The notes: a model not told the origin generated them from the sequence alone. Positions 19,008 through 28,262 are shown, numbered from the stretch's first letter. The stretch is 64,000 nucleotides of DNA from Paucibacter sediminis (GCF_030254645.1 NZ_CP116346.1:4443001-4507000); one strand, 5' to 3'. Numbers and translations: made by a program.

Positions 19008-19882
19008 GCAGCGGCGCCACCATCAAGGCCAGGCGTGCCATCCTGGGCCCGCAGGCCACGCGCTGGTTCGGCCGCGGCTGGCTGGGCCTGGGCTATGTGT
19101 TCCTCTACCTGCCGATCCTGGCGCTCATCATCTACTCCTTCAACGACTCGAATATCGCCTCGGTCTGGGGCGGTTTCACGCTGAAGTGGTATGGCCAGCT
19201 GCTGCAGGACCGCGAGGTCGTCACCGGCCTGTGGCTGTCGATGCAGATCGCCTTCGTGACCGCCTGCAGCTCGGTGCTGCTGGGCATCTTCGCGGCCTTC
19301 GCGCTGGTCAAGTACAAGCGCTTCAAGGGCCGCACCCTGTTCGCCGGCATGGTCAACGCACCGCTGGTGATGCCCGAGGTGATCGTGGGCCTGTCGCTGC
19401 TGCTGATGCTGGTGTCGATGCAGCGCGCCCTGGGCTTCCCCGAGCGCGGCATGCTCACCATCTGGCTGGGCCATCTGCTGCTGGGCCTGGCCTATGCCAC
19501 GGTGGTGATAGGCGCGCGCCTGCAAGACCTGCCCCCGCAGCTGGAAGAGGCCGCCATGGACCTGGGTGCCAAGCCCTTCCAGGTCTTCATGCTGGTGACC
19601 CTGCCGATGATTGCGCAATCGCTGCTGTCGGCCTGGCTGCTCACCTTCACGCTCTCGCTCGACGACGTCGTGCTCTCGGCCTTCCTGTCCGGCCCGGGCG
19701 CCACCACCCTGCCCCTGGTGATCTTCTCGCGCGCCCGGCTCGGCGTCTCGCCCAGCATCAATGCGGTGGCCACCGTGATCATCCTGGTGGTCTCGGTGGG
19801 GGTGATCCTGGCCAGCGTGCTGATCGCGCGCCAGGAACGTCGCCGCGCCCAGGAAATGGCCGCCGCCCAGCGCGGCGGCTGA
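19004..19882 (+). CDS. potI: polyamine ABC transporter permease (PotI/PotC type)
   Basis: A 292-residue permease with six transmembrane segments. The YSFNDSNIASVWGGFTLKWY segment after the first helix is the hallmark of PotC/PotI. The EAA loop is QLEEAAMDLGAKPFQVF. AGGAGG at 18991-18996 lies upstream of ATG 19004, and the start overlaps the potH stop. A run GCAAGACCTGCCCCC (19522-19536) inside it is one of three identical copies in the window. Confidence 0.92.
   Translation: MSSGATIKARRAILGPQATRWFGRGWLGLGYVFLYLPILALIIYSFNDSNIASVWGGFTLKWYGQLLQDREVVTGLWLSMQIAFVTACSSVLLGIFAAFALVKYKRFKGRTLFAGMVNAPLVMPEVIVGLSLLLMLVSMQRALGFPERGMLTIWLGHLLLGLAYATVVIGARLQDLPPQLEEAAMDLGAKPFQVFMLVTLPMIAQSLLSAWLLTFTLSLDDVVLSAFLSGPGATTLPLVIFSRARLGVSPSINAVATVIILVVSVGVILASVLIARQERRRAQEMAAAQRGG
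19522..19536 (+). repeat. copy of GCAAGACCTGCCCCC
   Basis: First of three identical 15-mers; lies in potI and encodes QDLPP with CAA for Gln. It shares the core GCAAGACCTG with the reverse complement of the 14-mer copies. Confidence 0.6.
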
Positions 19883-19928
19883 ACAGATTCGCCACAGTCC
19901 GCACCACATACCCACAGAGGAGTACTCG

Positions 19929-21311
19929 ATGAAAGCCCCACAGCTCGCCTCCCTCACGCTCGCTCTTGCCGCAGCCTTCTCAGGAAGCGCACAGGCGCAG
20001 AGCAATGAGGACCTGCTCAAGGAATTGCGCGCCCTGCGCGATCGCGTCAACCAGTTGGAAGAGCGCCTCAAGGCCGCCGAGTCCAAGCCCGCGCCCGCGC
20101 CCAGCCAGGCTCAATGGGGCATGACGCCGCAGCAGGTGCAGGACTTCAACCGCATCGCCGTCAAGACCGAGGCGCTGGAAGACGCCTCCGAGGCGCTGGG
20201 CTACAAGCAGCTGAAGATCAGCGGCTATGTGGAACCCGCCTACATCGCCAACCGCGCGCAGAACCGTGCCGGCTTCCAGTTCCTCAACAACGTGGCCAGC
20301 GACGGCTACAACTACGACAACTCCTACCTGGGCACCATGGCCCTGGACTTCCTGAAGGAGACCGAGAGCGGCACGCGCTGGCACCTGACGCTCTCGCCCA
20401 ACCGCGGCACCGACAGCGTGATCGGCAACGGCGGCATCATCCATGAGGCCACCGTCTCGATCCCGCTGGGCGATCTGCAGACCCGCTTCATCGCCGGCCA
20501 CACCCCCGACTGGTCGGGCTACGAGTACCTGCCGCCCACGCAGAACAAGCTGATCAGCCACAACCTGCTGTTCGACTTCACCCTGCCCACCGCCTACACC
20601 GGCGCCGGCCTGGAGCTGACGCGTGGCAAGTGGATCATGAAGGGCATGCTCGCGAACATGAACGCGTCCATGCAGTCGGCCGGCGAGAAGGCGCCGGTGC
20701 TGGCCTACCGCGTCGACTACGCCAAGGGCGAGTTCCAGGGCTTCGGCTTTGCCGGCGTGCACGGCAAGGCCGCCAATCTGGTGGGCGGCACCAAGAACAC
20801 GGCGCTCAATCTGTTCGAGGCCGATGCCTACTTCATCCGCGGCGACTGGACCCTGCAAGGCCAGCTGAGCTATGGCATGCAGAAGCAGGCCGCCATCACG
20901 CCCGACCCCGATACCGGCGAGCTGCGCACGGCCAAGTGGCTGGGGCTCTCGGCCCTGGCGGCCTACAAGTTCACACCGCGCCTGGAGGGCGTGGCAAGGC
21001 TGGACTACATCAAGAACAACCAGAACGGCGGCGGCCTGCTGGGCTATGGCTCGGACGTGCGCAACGGCATCGGCCCGGCCGTGCTTGGGCGCGATGTCGA
21101 CAGCGGCGAGCTGCTCTACGGCGATACCGAGCGCGGCGCCAACCGCACGGCGCTGGCGATCGGCATGAACTACGCCTACGACCTCGCCACCACCTTCAAG
21201 CTCGAGTACCGCTACGACCGCGCCAACCAGTCGGTGTTCGAGTTCGTCAAGGACGGCAGCTTCCGCAAGAGCAACAGCCTGCTCGGCGCCTCCGTGGTGG
21301 TGAAGTTCTGA
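19929..21311 (+). CDS. DUF3138-type outer-membrane beta-barrel protein
   Basis: A 460-residue exported protein. A signal peptide (1-24, ending GSAQAQS) is followed by a short coiled coil (about 28-52, LLKELRALRDRVNQLEERL), then a long alternating beta region with many aromatic girdle residues. The C terminus ends SVVVKF, with the final Phe required for Bam-mediated insertion. This matches a porin-like barrel, probably trimeric through its coiled coil. It lies between the polyamine importer and the aldehyde dehydrogenase PuuC, so it may be the outer-membrane entry route for polyamines; that is inference. GAGGAG precedes the start. Confidence 0.75.
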   Translation: MKAPQLASLTLALAAAFSGSAQAQSNEDLLKELRALRDRVNQLEERLKAAESKPAPAPSQAQWGMTPQQVQDFNRIAVKTEALEDASEALGYKQLKISGYVEPAYIANRAQNRAGFQFLNNVASDGYNYDNSYLGTMALDFLKETESGTRWHLTLSPNRGTDSVIGNGGIIHEATVSIPLGDLQTRFIAGHTPDWSGYEYLPPTQNKLISHNLLFDFTLPTAYTGAGLELTRGKWIMKGMLANMNASMQSAGEKAPVLAYRVDYAKGEFQGFGFAGVHGKAANLVGGTKNTALNLFEADAYFIRGDWTLQGQLSYGMQKQAAITPDPDTGELRTAKWLGLSALAAYKFTPRLEGVARLDYIKNNQNGGGLLGYGSDVRNGIGPAVLGRDVDSGELLYGDTERGANRTALAIGMNYAYDLATTFKLEYRYDRANQSVFEFVKDGSFRKSNSLLGASVVVKF

Positions 21312-21320
21312 GGATTGCGT

Positions 21321-22814
21321 ATGAGCAGCAGCATCAACTGGCATGAGCGCGCGGCCGCGCTGACGATAGACGGCCGCCCGGTCATCAACGGGCGGCGCGT
21401 CGAGACCGAGGCGGGCCAGCAGTTCGACTGCATCTCGCCCATCCATGGCCGCAGCCTGGGCAAGGTGTCGCGCGGCTTGGCCGCCGACATCGATGCCGCG
21501 GTGGCGGCGGCGCGCCGCGCCTTCGACGACGGCCGCTGGGCTCAGCGGCCGCCGGCCGCGCGCAAAAAGGTGCTGCTCGCCTTTGCCGACAAGATCCTCG
21601 CCGCCAAGGACGAGCTGGCCCTGCTGGAGACCCTGGACATGGGCAAGCCCATCCAGTACGCGCGCGCCGTCGACGTGCCGGCGGCGGCGCGCTGCATCGC
21701 CTGGTACGCCGAGGCGGTGGACAAGATCTACGACGAGATCGCGCCCACCGGCCCGAACGCGCTGGCGCTGATACAGCGCGAGGCGATGGGCGTGGTGGGG
21801 GCCATCGTGCCCTGGAACTACCCCATGATCATGGCGGCCTGGAAGCTCGGGCCGGCGCTGGCGGCGGGCAATTCGGTGGTGCTCAAGCCCAGCGAGAAAT
21901 CCCCGCTCACCGCGCTGCGCCTGGCCGAGCTGGCGCTGGAGGCCGGCCTGCCCGAGGGCGTGTTCAACGTCGTGCCGGGCTTTGGCCACGAGGCCGGCGA
22001 GGCTCTGGCCCTGCACCCGGACGTGGACGCGATCGGCTTCACCGGTTCCACCCGGGTGGGCCGCAAGATGCTGGAGTACGCGGGTCGCTCCAACCTCAAG
22101 CGCGTCTACAACGAGCTGGGCGGCAAGTCGGCCTTCCTGGTGTTCCCGGATTTCGACGATCTCAAACGCGCCGCCCAGACCGTGGCCGGCAGCATGTTCT
22201 TCAACCAGGGCGAGAGCTGCAATGCGCCCTCGCGCGTGCTGGTGCACGAAAGCATTGCCGACGAGTTCGTCGCCCTGGTGGCCGCCGAGGCCCCAGCCTA
22301 CCAGCCGGGCGATCCGCTCGACCCCAAGACCGTGATGGGCGCCCTGGTCGACGACGGCCAGCTGCGCACCGTGATGAGCTATATCGAGGCCGGCCATGGC
22401 GAGGGTGCCCGCGCGGTGGTGGGTGGCAAGCAGGCGCGCAGCGAGAGCGGCGGCTTCTATGTCGAGCCCACCGTGTTCGCCGGCGTTAGCAACCAGATGA
22501 AGATCGCCCGCGAGGAGATCTTCGGCCCGGTGATGAGCGTGCTGCGCTTCAAGGACGAGGCCGACGCGATTGCGCAGGCCAATGATTCGAGTTACGGTCT
22601 GCAGGCCAGCGTCTGGAGCAGCCATGTGGACCGTGCGCACCGCGTGGCCCGAGCCCTGCGCGCCGGCACCGTGCATGTGAACCAGTACGACGAGGACGAC
22701 ATCACCGTGCCCTTCGGCGGCTACAAGCAGAGCGGCAACGGGCGCGACAAGTCCCTGCATGCCTTCGACAAGTACACCGAGCTCAAGACCACCTGGCTGC
22801 GCATCAACACCTGA
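21321..22814 (+). CDS. puuC: gamma-glutamyl-gamma-aminobutyraldehyde dehydrogenase
   Basis: A 497-residue NAD(P)-dependent aldehyde dehydrogenase. The catalytic pair is Glu265 in NELGGKS and Cys300 in FFNQGESC. PWNYP (164-168) and GFTGSTRVG (239-247) form the cofactor site. In the Puu pathway it oxidises gamma-glutamyl-gamma-aminobutyraldehyde to gamma-glutamyl-GABA; the family also accepts other amino-aldehydes. Start ATG 21321 has AGGA 6 bases upstream. It completes the A-B-C-D set within 12 kb. Confidence 0.9.
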   Translation: MSSSINWHERAAALTIDGRPVINGRRVETEAGQQFDCISPIHGRSLGKVSRGLAADIDAAVAAARRAFDDGRWAQRPPAARKKVLLAFADKILAAKDELALLETLDMGKPIQYARAVDVPAAARCIAWYAEAVDKIYDEIAPTGPNALALIQREAMGVVGAIVPWNYPMIMAAWKLGPALAAGNSVVLKPSEKSPLTALRLAELALEAGLPEGVFNVVPGFGHEAGEALALHPDVDAIGFTGSTRVGRKMLEYAGRSNLKRVYNELGGKSAFLVFPDFDDLKRAAQTVAGSMFFNQGESCNAPSRVLVHESIADEFVALVAAEAPAYQPGDPLDPKTVMGALVDDGQLRTVMSYIEAGHGEGARAVVGGKQARSESGGFYVEPTVFAGVSNQMKIAREEIFGPVMSVLRFKDEADAIAQANDSSYGLQASVWSSHVDRAHRVARALRAGTVHVNQYDEDDITVPFGGYKQSGNGRDKSLHAFDKYTELKTTWLRINT

Positions 22815-22838
22815 CCCCCGCGGGTCGGCGAGGACCAC

Positions 22839-24182
22839 ATGAAAGACCTGCTGCAGCAACTCCGTTCCGCCCAGGTCCACACCCTGCTGGCGCAGTTCAC
22901 CGACATCCACGGCGTCGCCAAGGGCAAATACCTGCCGATCGAGCAGCTCGACCAGCTGCTCACCGAGGGTGCCGGCTTCTCCGGCCCCTCGATCGCCGGC
23001 ACCGGCCTGCCGCGCACCGGCCCGCGCAGCGAGTACTGGGGCCGCGGCATCGCCAGCACGGCCCAGGTGCTGCCCTGGATGCCCGGCTATGCGCGCATCG
23101 TCTGCGACGGCTATGTGGCCGGTGAGCCCTTTGACGCCTGCCCGCGCCAGGTGCTGCGCCGCGCCGAGGCGCAGCTCGCCAAGCAGGGCTGGTATCTGCG
23201 CACCGGCATCGAGCCCGAGTTCTTCCTGCTGCGCCGCGATGCACAGGCCGGCTACCTGCCCTTCGATGCGCGGGACGGGCTGGACAAGCCCTCCTACGAC
23301 CTCAAGACCCTGCCACGCCAGGCCGGCCTGCTGCGCGAGCTGCACAAGGCCCTGGCCAGCAGCGGGCTGGAGGTGCTGCAGATCGACCATGAGGACGCGC
23401 AAGGCCAGTACGAGCTCAACTTCGGCCACGACCTGGCGCTGCGCAGCGCCGACCACCTGATGCTGTTCAAGCTCGCCGCCCAGGCGATCGCCGAGCAGCA
23501 TGGCGCCGTGTTCTCGATGATGCCCAAGCCCTTCGCCAACCAGCCCGGCAGCGGCATGCATTTCCATGTCTCGATGTGGCGTGGCGAGGGCGAGGAAGCG
23601 CAGTGCATGTTCGAGGACCATCCGGGCCAGCCGGCACCGGGCGGCGCGGCGCTGATGCAGCATTTCATCGCCGGCGTGCTGGCCCATGCCGGCGCGCTGT
23701 GCGCGCTGGCCGCGCCCACCGTCAACTCCTACAAGCGCCTGGTGGTGGGCGAATCGCTCTCCGGCACCAGTTGGGCCCCCGCCTATGTGGCCCATGGCCC
23801 CAACAACCGCACGGCCCTGGTGCGCACGCTCAAGGGCCGCTTCGAGTGGCGCCTGCCGGATGCCTCGGCCAATCCCTATCTGGCCACCGCGGGCCTGATC
23901 GCCGCCGGGCTGGACGGCATCCAGCGCCGTCTGGCCCCGCCCCCGGCCTGCCAGGACGATCTGTTCGAGCTCTCGCTGCCGGCATTGCGCCAGCGCGGCA
24001 TCGCCCTGCTGCCGCAATCGCTGGACCAGGCGCTGGACGCGCTGGAGGCCGATGCGGTGATCGGTGCGGCGCTGGGCGAAGAGCTGCGCGCGCAGTTCCT
24101 GCGGCTCAAGCGTGCCGAGGCGCTGGCCCATGCGCGCCACGTGAGCGACTGGGAACTGCGCCAGTACGCCGAACGCTACTGA
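22839..24182 (+). CDS. second glutamine-synthetase-fold ligase (GlnT/type III-like)
   Basis: A 447-residue enzyme of the glutamine synthetase superfamily, clearly different from PuuA at 12914. Active-site segments are TGIEPEFFLL (about 126), EDAQGQYELNF (about 186), MHFHVSMW (about 243), NSYKRL and GPNNRTALVRT. The pattern recalls the type III glutamate-ammonia ligase (GlnT) group, some members of which make gamma-glutamyl amides of small amines. Being directly after puuC, it may gamma-glutamylate a second amine substrate or recapture ammonia released by the oxidase. I am sure of the fold, unsure of the amine. Confidence 0.75.
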   Translation: MKDLLQQLRSAQVHTLLAQFTDIHGVAKGKYLPIEQLDQLLTEGAGFSGPSIAGTGLPRTGPRSEYWGRGIASTAQVLPWMPGYARIVCDGYVAGEPFDACPRQVLRRAEAQLAKQGWYLRTGIEPEFFLLRRDAQAGYLPFDARDGLDKPSYDLKTLPRQAGLLRELHKALASSGLEVLQIDHEDAQGQYELNFGHDLALRSADHLMLFKLAAQAIAEQHGAVFSMMPKPFANQPGSGMHFHVSMWRGEGEEAQCMFEDHPGQPAPGGAALMQHFIAGVLAHAGALCALAAPTVNSYKRLVVGESLSGTSWAPAYVAHGPNNRTALVRTLKGRFEWRLPDASANPYLATAGLIAAGLDGIQRRLAPPPACQDDLFELSLPALRQRGIALLPQSLDQALDALEADAVIGAALGEELRAQFLRLKRAEALAHARHVSDWELRQYAERY

Positions 24183-24193
24183 AGCCCCGGCGA

Positions 24194-25093
24194 TTGAGCT
24201 CCGCCCGCACACCCTGGCTGGCCTATGCCAGCCTGGCCCTCAGCACCGGCCTGGTCGGCAGCTATGTGGGCCTGTCCAAGCTGCTGGTGCTGGTGTTCCC
24301 GGTGTTCCTGCTGGCCTGGCTGCGCTTCGGCTTTGCGGCCGTGCTGATGCTGAGCTGGCTGCGGCCCGCGCCGCACGAGCCCCGGCTGGACCGCCGCACG
24401 CGCGGCCTGCTGTTCCTGGAGTCCTTCATCGGCAACTTCCTGTTCTCGATCTGCCTGCTCTATGGCCTGCGCAGCACCTCGGCGGTGGTGGCCGGCGTGC
24501 TGCTGGCGGGCATACCGGCGGCGGTGGCGGCCTTTAGCTGGCTGTTCCTGCGCGAGCACATCGCCCCGCGCGTGCTGATAGGGGTGGCGCTGAGCGTGGC
24601 CGGCATCGCCGTGGTGGCGCTCACGCGCGCTGACGGCGGCGGCGGCGCGGGCACCACCTGGGGCCCGCTGCTGGTGCTGGCCGCGGTGCTGTGCGAGGCC
24701 TGCTATGTGGTGATCGGCAAGCGCCTCACGCAAGACCTGCCCCCGCGCCGCATCAGCGCCCTGATCAACCTCTGGGGCCTGGTGCTGGTGACGCCCTTGG
24801 GCCTGTGGCAGGCCTGTCGCTTCGACTTCGCTGCCGTGTCCATGGCCAGCTGGGGCTTGCTGGCCTTCTATGCCACCGCCGCCAGCATGGTGACGGTGTG
24901 GCTGTGGATGCACGGCCTGCAGCAGGTGCCGGCGGCGCGTGCCGGCGTCTTCATGGTTTTTTTGCCCATCGCCACCGCCCTGGTCGGGCTGTTGGCGCTG
25001 GGCGAGGCAATCGGCAGCATGCAGGCCCTGGCCTACGGCCTGGCGCTGACCGGCGTGCTGCTGGCGACCTGGCCCGAGCGGATCAGGGCATAG
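24194..25093 (+). CDS. DMT superfamily EamA transporter
   Basis: A 299-residue protein with about ten transmembrane helices in two EamA repeats. The start is TTG at 24194 (reading SSARTPWLAYASLAL), 11 bases after the ligase stop, and is the best fit to the hydrophobic N terminus; a far longer frame upstream is only a shadow of the ligase gene. It may export or import a metabolite of the cluster; no substrate can be read from the sequence. It carries one copy of the 15-mer GCAAGACCTGCCCCC (24730-24744), encoding QDLPP with the unusual CAA codon. Confidence 0.8.
   Translation: MSSARTPWLAYASLALSTGLVGSYVGLSKLLVLVFPVFLLAWLRFGFAAVLMLSWLRPAPHEPRLDRRTRGLLFLESFIGNFLFSICLLYGLRSTSAVVAGVLLAGIPAAVAAFSWLFLREHIAPRVLIGVALSVAGIAVVALTRADGGGGAGTTWGPLLVLAAVLCEACYVVIGKRLTQDLPPRRISALINLWGLVLVTPLGLWQACRFDFAAVSMASWGLLAFYATAASMVTVWLWMHGLQQVPAARAGVFMVFLPIATALVGLLALGEAIGSMQALAYGLALTGVLLATWPERIRA
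24730..24744 (+). repeat. copy of GCAAGACCTGCCCCC
   Basis: Second identical 15-mer, in the EamA transporter gene, again encoding QDLPP with CAA. Confidence 0.6.
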
Positions 25094-25147
25094 GGCCGCG
25101 ATGAAAAGCGATGGCCTGCCGCCGCGCGGCTACCCTACCATCGCGCC

Positions 25148-26116
25148 ATGACGAGTTCCGACACCCCCACCCATCTGCGCATCCACCAGTTTGCCGGCCT
25201 GGCCAAGGGCCCGCGCCTGCTCATCACCGGCGCCGTGCACGGCAACGAGATCTGCGGCAGCCTGGCGATCACGCGCCTGCTGGAGCAACTCGACCGCGGC
25301 GCACTGCGCCTGCTGCGCGGCACCCTCACCTGCGTGCCGGTGGTCAACCCGCTGGCCTACCAGCGCGGCCAGCGCGAGGGCGAGCGCAACCTGAACCGCA
25401 ATCTGCGCGAGTGCCCGATCCCGCAGGATGTCGAGGACCGCATCGCCAACCAGCTCTGCCCCCTGCTGGCCGCGCACGAGGTGCTGCTGGACCTGCATTC
25501 CTTCCAAGGCCAGGGCCAGGCCTTCGTGATGCTGGGCCCGCGCGACAACCAGGGCGAGCTGGAGCCGTTTGCCCATGCTAGCGCCGAGGCCGCGCTGGCC
25601 GCGGCACTGGGCCCCACGCGCATCGTCGAGGGCTGGCTCTCGACCTACGAGCTGGGCCTGCGCCGCCGCGCCGAGCAGGGCGCGCCCCTGCAGGACCCGC
25701 ATTACGGCATGGGCACGACCGAGTACATGCGCGCCCGCGGCGGCTATGGCGTGACGCTGGAATGCGGCCAGCATGCCGACCCGCAGGCCCCCGAGGTGGC
25801 GTACCTGGCCATCCTGCGCACCCTGGTGCTGCTGGGCATGCTGGCGCCCGCGAGCGTCGATGCGCACCGCCCCGCCAGCCCACCCGAATTGCTCAAGCTC
25901 TACGAGGTGGTGGACCGCCAGCACGAGGGCGACCGCTTCGAGCGCGAATGGGCCAGCTTCGACGCGCTCACGCAGGGCCAGCGCATCGGCACGCGCCACG
26001 ACGGCACGCCGGTGCTGGCGCCGGCCGATGGCCGCATCGTCTTCCCGAACTCGAAAGCCCTGGCCGGCCATGAGTGGTTTTACCTGGCGCGAGCAAGCGA
26101 CCGGCGGCTTGGCTAA
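25148..26116 (+). CDS. succinylglutamate desuccinylase/aspartoacylase family protein
   Basis: A 322-residue zinc deacylase. Zinc ligands are His31 and Glu34 in GAVHGNE and a later His in LLDLHSF (about 117); NLNRNLRECP is the conserved arginine-bearing substrate segment. Related enzymes cleave N-acyl or N-succinyl groups from amino acids. At the end of the polyamine cluster it could hydrolyse an acylated or gamma-glutamylated intermediate, but arginine succinyl-transferase genes are absent here, so a true AstE role is unlikely. It ends 10 bases before the DsbA-family gene. Confidence 0.8.
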   Translation: MTSSDTPTHLRIHQFAGLAKGPRLLITGAVHGNEICGSLAITRLLEQLDRGALRLLRGTLTCVPVVNPLAYQRGQREGERNLNRNLRECPIPQDVEDRIANQLCPLLAAHEVLLDLHSFQGQGQAFVMLGPRDNQGELEPFAHASAEAALAAALGPTRIVEGWLSTYELGLRRRAEQGAPLQDPHYGMGTTEYMRARGGYGVTLECGQHADPQAPEVAYLAILRTLVLLGMLAPASVDAHRPASPPELLKLYEVVDRQHEGDRFEREWASFDALTQGQRIGTRHDGTPVLAPADGRIVFPNSKALAGHEWFYLARASDRRLG

Positions 26117-26126
26117 AGTGCCGGCC

Positions 26127-26780
26127 ATGAAAATCGATTTCGTCTCCGACATCTCCTGCCCCTGGTGCGCCATCGGGCTCAAATCGCTGCAGCAGGCGCT
26201 GGCGCGCATGCCCGATCTGCCGGTGGAGATGCATTTCCAGCCCTTCGAGCTCAACCCCCAGATGGGCGCCGAGGGCCAGAACATCGACGAGCACCTGCAG
26301 CAGAAGTACGGTGCCAGCACCGAGCAGGCCGCCGGCGTGCGCGAAGCGATCCGCAAGCGTGGTGCCGAGCTGGGCTTTGTGTTCGACATGCAGAACCGCA
26401 GCCGCATCTACAACACCTTCGACGCCCACCGCCTGCTGCACTGGGCCGGCGAGCAGAGCCCGGAGGCGCAGCGCGAGCTCAAGCTGGCGCTGTTCGGCGC
26501 CTATTTCACCGACGGCAAGAACCCCGGCGACCATGGCGTGATGCTGGACGCGGTGCGCGCGCTGAGCCCGGCGCTGGGGCTGGATGTGGAGGCCGCGCGC
26601 GCGGTGCTCGCCTCCGAGCGCTACGCCGCCGAGGTGCGCGAGCGCGAGGCCTTCTACCAGGCCCAGGGCATCCACTCGGTGCCCTCCATCATCATCAACG
26701 ACCGCCACCTGATCCAGGGCGGCCAGGAGCCGGCGGTGTTCGAGGAAGTGCTGCGGCGGCTGGCGGCCGAGGCCGGCTAG
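26127..26780 (+). CDS. DsbA family oxidoreductase (FrnE-like)
   Basis: A 217-residue thioredoxin-fold protein without a signal peptide, hence cytoplasmic. The active site is CPWC at 11-14, and the cis-proline loop is GIHSVPSIIIN near residue 185. FrnE-like members act as disulfide isomerases/oxidoreductases, some in polyketide pathways or oxidative-stress tolerance. Start ATG 26127 gives the compact MKIDFVSDISCPWC beginning of the family. Confidence 0.88.
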   Translation: MKIDFVSDISCPWCAIGLKSLQQALARMPDLPVEMHFQPFELNPQMGAEGQNIDEHLQQKYGASTEQAAGVREAIRKRGAELGFVFDMQNRSRIYNTFDAHRLLHWAGEQSPEAQRELKLALFGAYFTDGKNPGDHGVMLDAVRALSPALGLDVEAARAVLASERYAAEVREREAFYQAQGIHSVPSIIINDRHLIQGGQEPAVFEEVLRRLAAEAG

Positions 26781-26846
26781 TCAAATCTATGGACGCGGCG
26801 CCCGCGGGGCGGCCCTATCCTGGGCCACGCCCCGATGGAGATCGCC

Positions 26847-28190
26847 ATGCCCCTCCTGCCCCGCACGATCGCTGCCACGGCCCTGCTGGCCGTCATCGCC
26901 ACCGCCCAGGCCGACCTGCCCAGCGCCGGCGCGAGCTTCGCGATGCGCTTGCAGAACAGCGCCAACAGCACCAACCGCGGCAGCGGCGACCTGTTGTTCT
27001 GGGGTCTGTTCAACCCCGAAGCGCCACCTTCGGAGGCCGGCGCTACCGTCTGGAGTTTTGCCGCGCAATGCCCGTTAGGCATCAGCTGCGCGGCCAGCGT
27101 CAGCGGCGCCGGCTGGGTGCGCCAGCGCATCCTGGCGCGCGATTTCTCGACCCAGCCGCTGCAGTACTACGGCGCGCGCGCCTATGACCCGAACCTGACC
27201 GGGGCCTGGAACATCTGGCTGTCGACCGACAGCAGCTTCGCCAGCGGCACCCGCACCATCGTCGCCGCGCCGCCGGTCGGCGCGGTGGCCGCCATGCCCT
27301 TCGTGCAAAGCATGTCGCTGCAATCGGCCGGGCTGACGCCCACCGTCAGCTGGACCCTGCCGGCCTCGGCCACCTCGATCGACCAGGTGCAGGTGCGCGT
27401 CTTCGACAACAGCCACCAGATCCCTTCGATCTCGATGACCCCGACCTCGCCGGGATCGACGCAGCAGAGCGACGTGATCTACACGCAGACGGTCGCCTCG
27501 GGCCAGTCGCTGACCCTGCCTGCGGGCCTGCTGCAATACGGCACCTCGTACTCGCTGGCCATCTCGCTGGATCATTTGCGGGGGGACCACAGCGTGCAGT
27601 CGCGCTCGCAATCCTTCTTCGACTACACGCCGATCGATCCGGCCAGCCTGGTCGGCGCGCCGACGAATATCGCGCTGCCGACGCTGAGCCCGGTGGCCAA
27701 TGTGGTCGGAGCCGAGCAGGGCCCGGTCTACCAGTTCCATGTCGACTCGGTCTCGGCCGATGCGGTGACCTTCATCGACCCGGCCATCGCCAGCGGCTTC
27801 GACTACCGCACCGGCATCGGCGACCCGAACTTCAAGAGCGTGCAGATTGCCAGCCAGGTCGGCGACGGGCTCTACGAGGTCTATCTGTGGGATGGCAGCG
27901 CCTGGACCCTGGCGCAGGCCGGCCTGGCCGCCGGTGCCGGCTTCGACTTCGTCGCGGCCGGCCATGCCGGCGGCGTCGACCGCTTCCAGATCCGCGGCAT
28001 CGAGCCCTCCGCCGAGCTCAGCGCCTTCGATCCCACCGCCTTCGTCACCGGGCTCACCTTCACCGGCACCGGCAGCTTCACCGGCACTATGCAGGCCATC
28101 GTCGCCGTGCCCGAGCCGGCGACGCTGGCCCTGTGGCTGGCCGGGTTCGGACTGCTGGGCCTGGCGCGGCGCAAGGCCCTCCGGTCCTGA
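26847..28190 (+). CDS. PEP-CTERM sorting domain protein
   Basis: A 447-residue secreted protein. An N-terminal signal peptide (about 1-20, ending in AQA) is paired with a C-terminal PEP-CTERM tail: VPEPATLALWL, a hydrophobic helix, then ARRK near residue 440. Such tails are recognised by exosortase in EPS-producing Gram-negatives. The central region is Ser/Thr-rich with beta-sandwich character and no domain I recognise. Start 26847 is preferred to 26835 because GGAG (26837-26840) lies 6 bases before it. Exosortase-associated genes occur about 32 kb away in this same window. Confidence 0.85.
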   Translation: MPLLPRTIAATALLAVIATAQADLPSAGASFAMRLQNSANSTNRGSGDLLFWGLFNPEAPPSEAGATVWSFAAQCPLGISCAASVSGAGWVRQRILARDFSTQPLQYYGARAYDPNLTGAWNIWLSTDSSFASGTRTIVAAPPVGAVAAMPFVQSMSLQSAGLTPTVSWTLPASATSIDQVQVRVFDNSHQIPSISMTPTSPGSTQQSDVIYTQTVASGQSLTLPAGLLQYGTSYSLAISLDHLRGDHSVQSRSQSFFDYTPIDPASLVGAPTNIALPTLSPVANVVGAEQGPVYQFHVDSVSADAVTFIDPAIASGFDYRTGIGDPNFKSVQIASQVGDGLYEVYLWDGSAWTLAQAGLAAGAGFDFVAAGHAGGVDRFQIRGIEPSAELSAFDPTAFVTGLTFTGTGSFTGTMQAIVAVPEPATLALWLAGFGLLGLARRKALRS

Positions 28191-28213
28191 GACAATAGCG
28201 GCTTTCATGCCAG

Positions 28214-28244
28214 GGGCGCCCGGCTCGGCCGGGCGCCCTTTTTT
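28214..28244 (+). terminator. strong intrinsic terminator after the PEP-CTERM gene
   Basis: A 10-bp perfect stem GGGCGCCCGG / CCGGGCGCCC with a 5-base loop is followed by six T. It lies 24 bases after the PEP-CTERM stop and 19 bases before the rdgC start, so rdgC probably has its own promoter or depends on read-through. Confidence 0.92.
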
Positions 28245-28262
28245 CTCCCCGAGGATTTTGCA

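Noticed and set aside
19980-24212. A 1410-codon open frame on the minus strand opposite the DUF3138 gene, puuC and the second ligase
   Set aside because: It covers three well-supported plus-strand genes, has His/Gln/Ala/Gly-rich low-complexity composition typical of antisense frames in GC-rich genes, and no recognisable domain.
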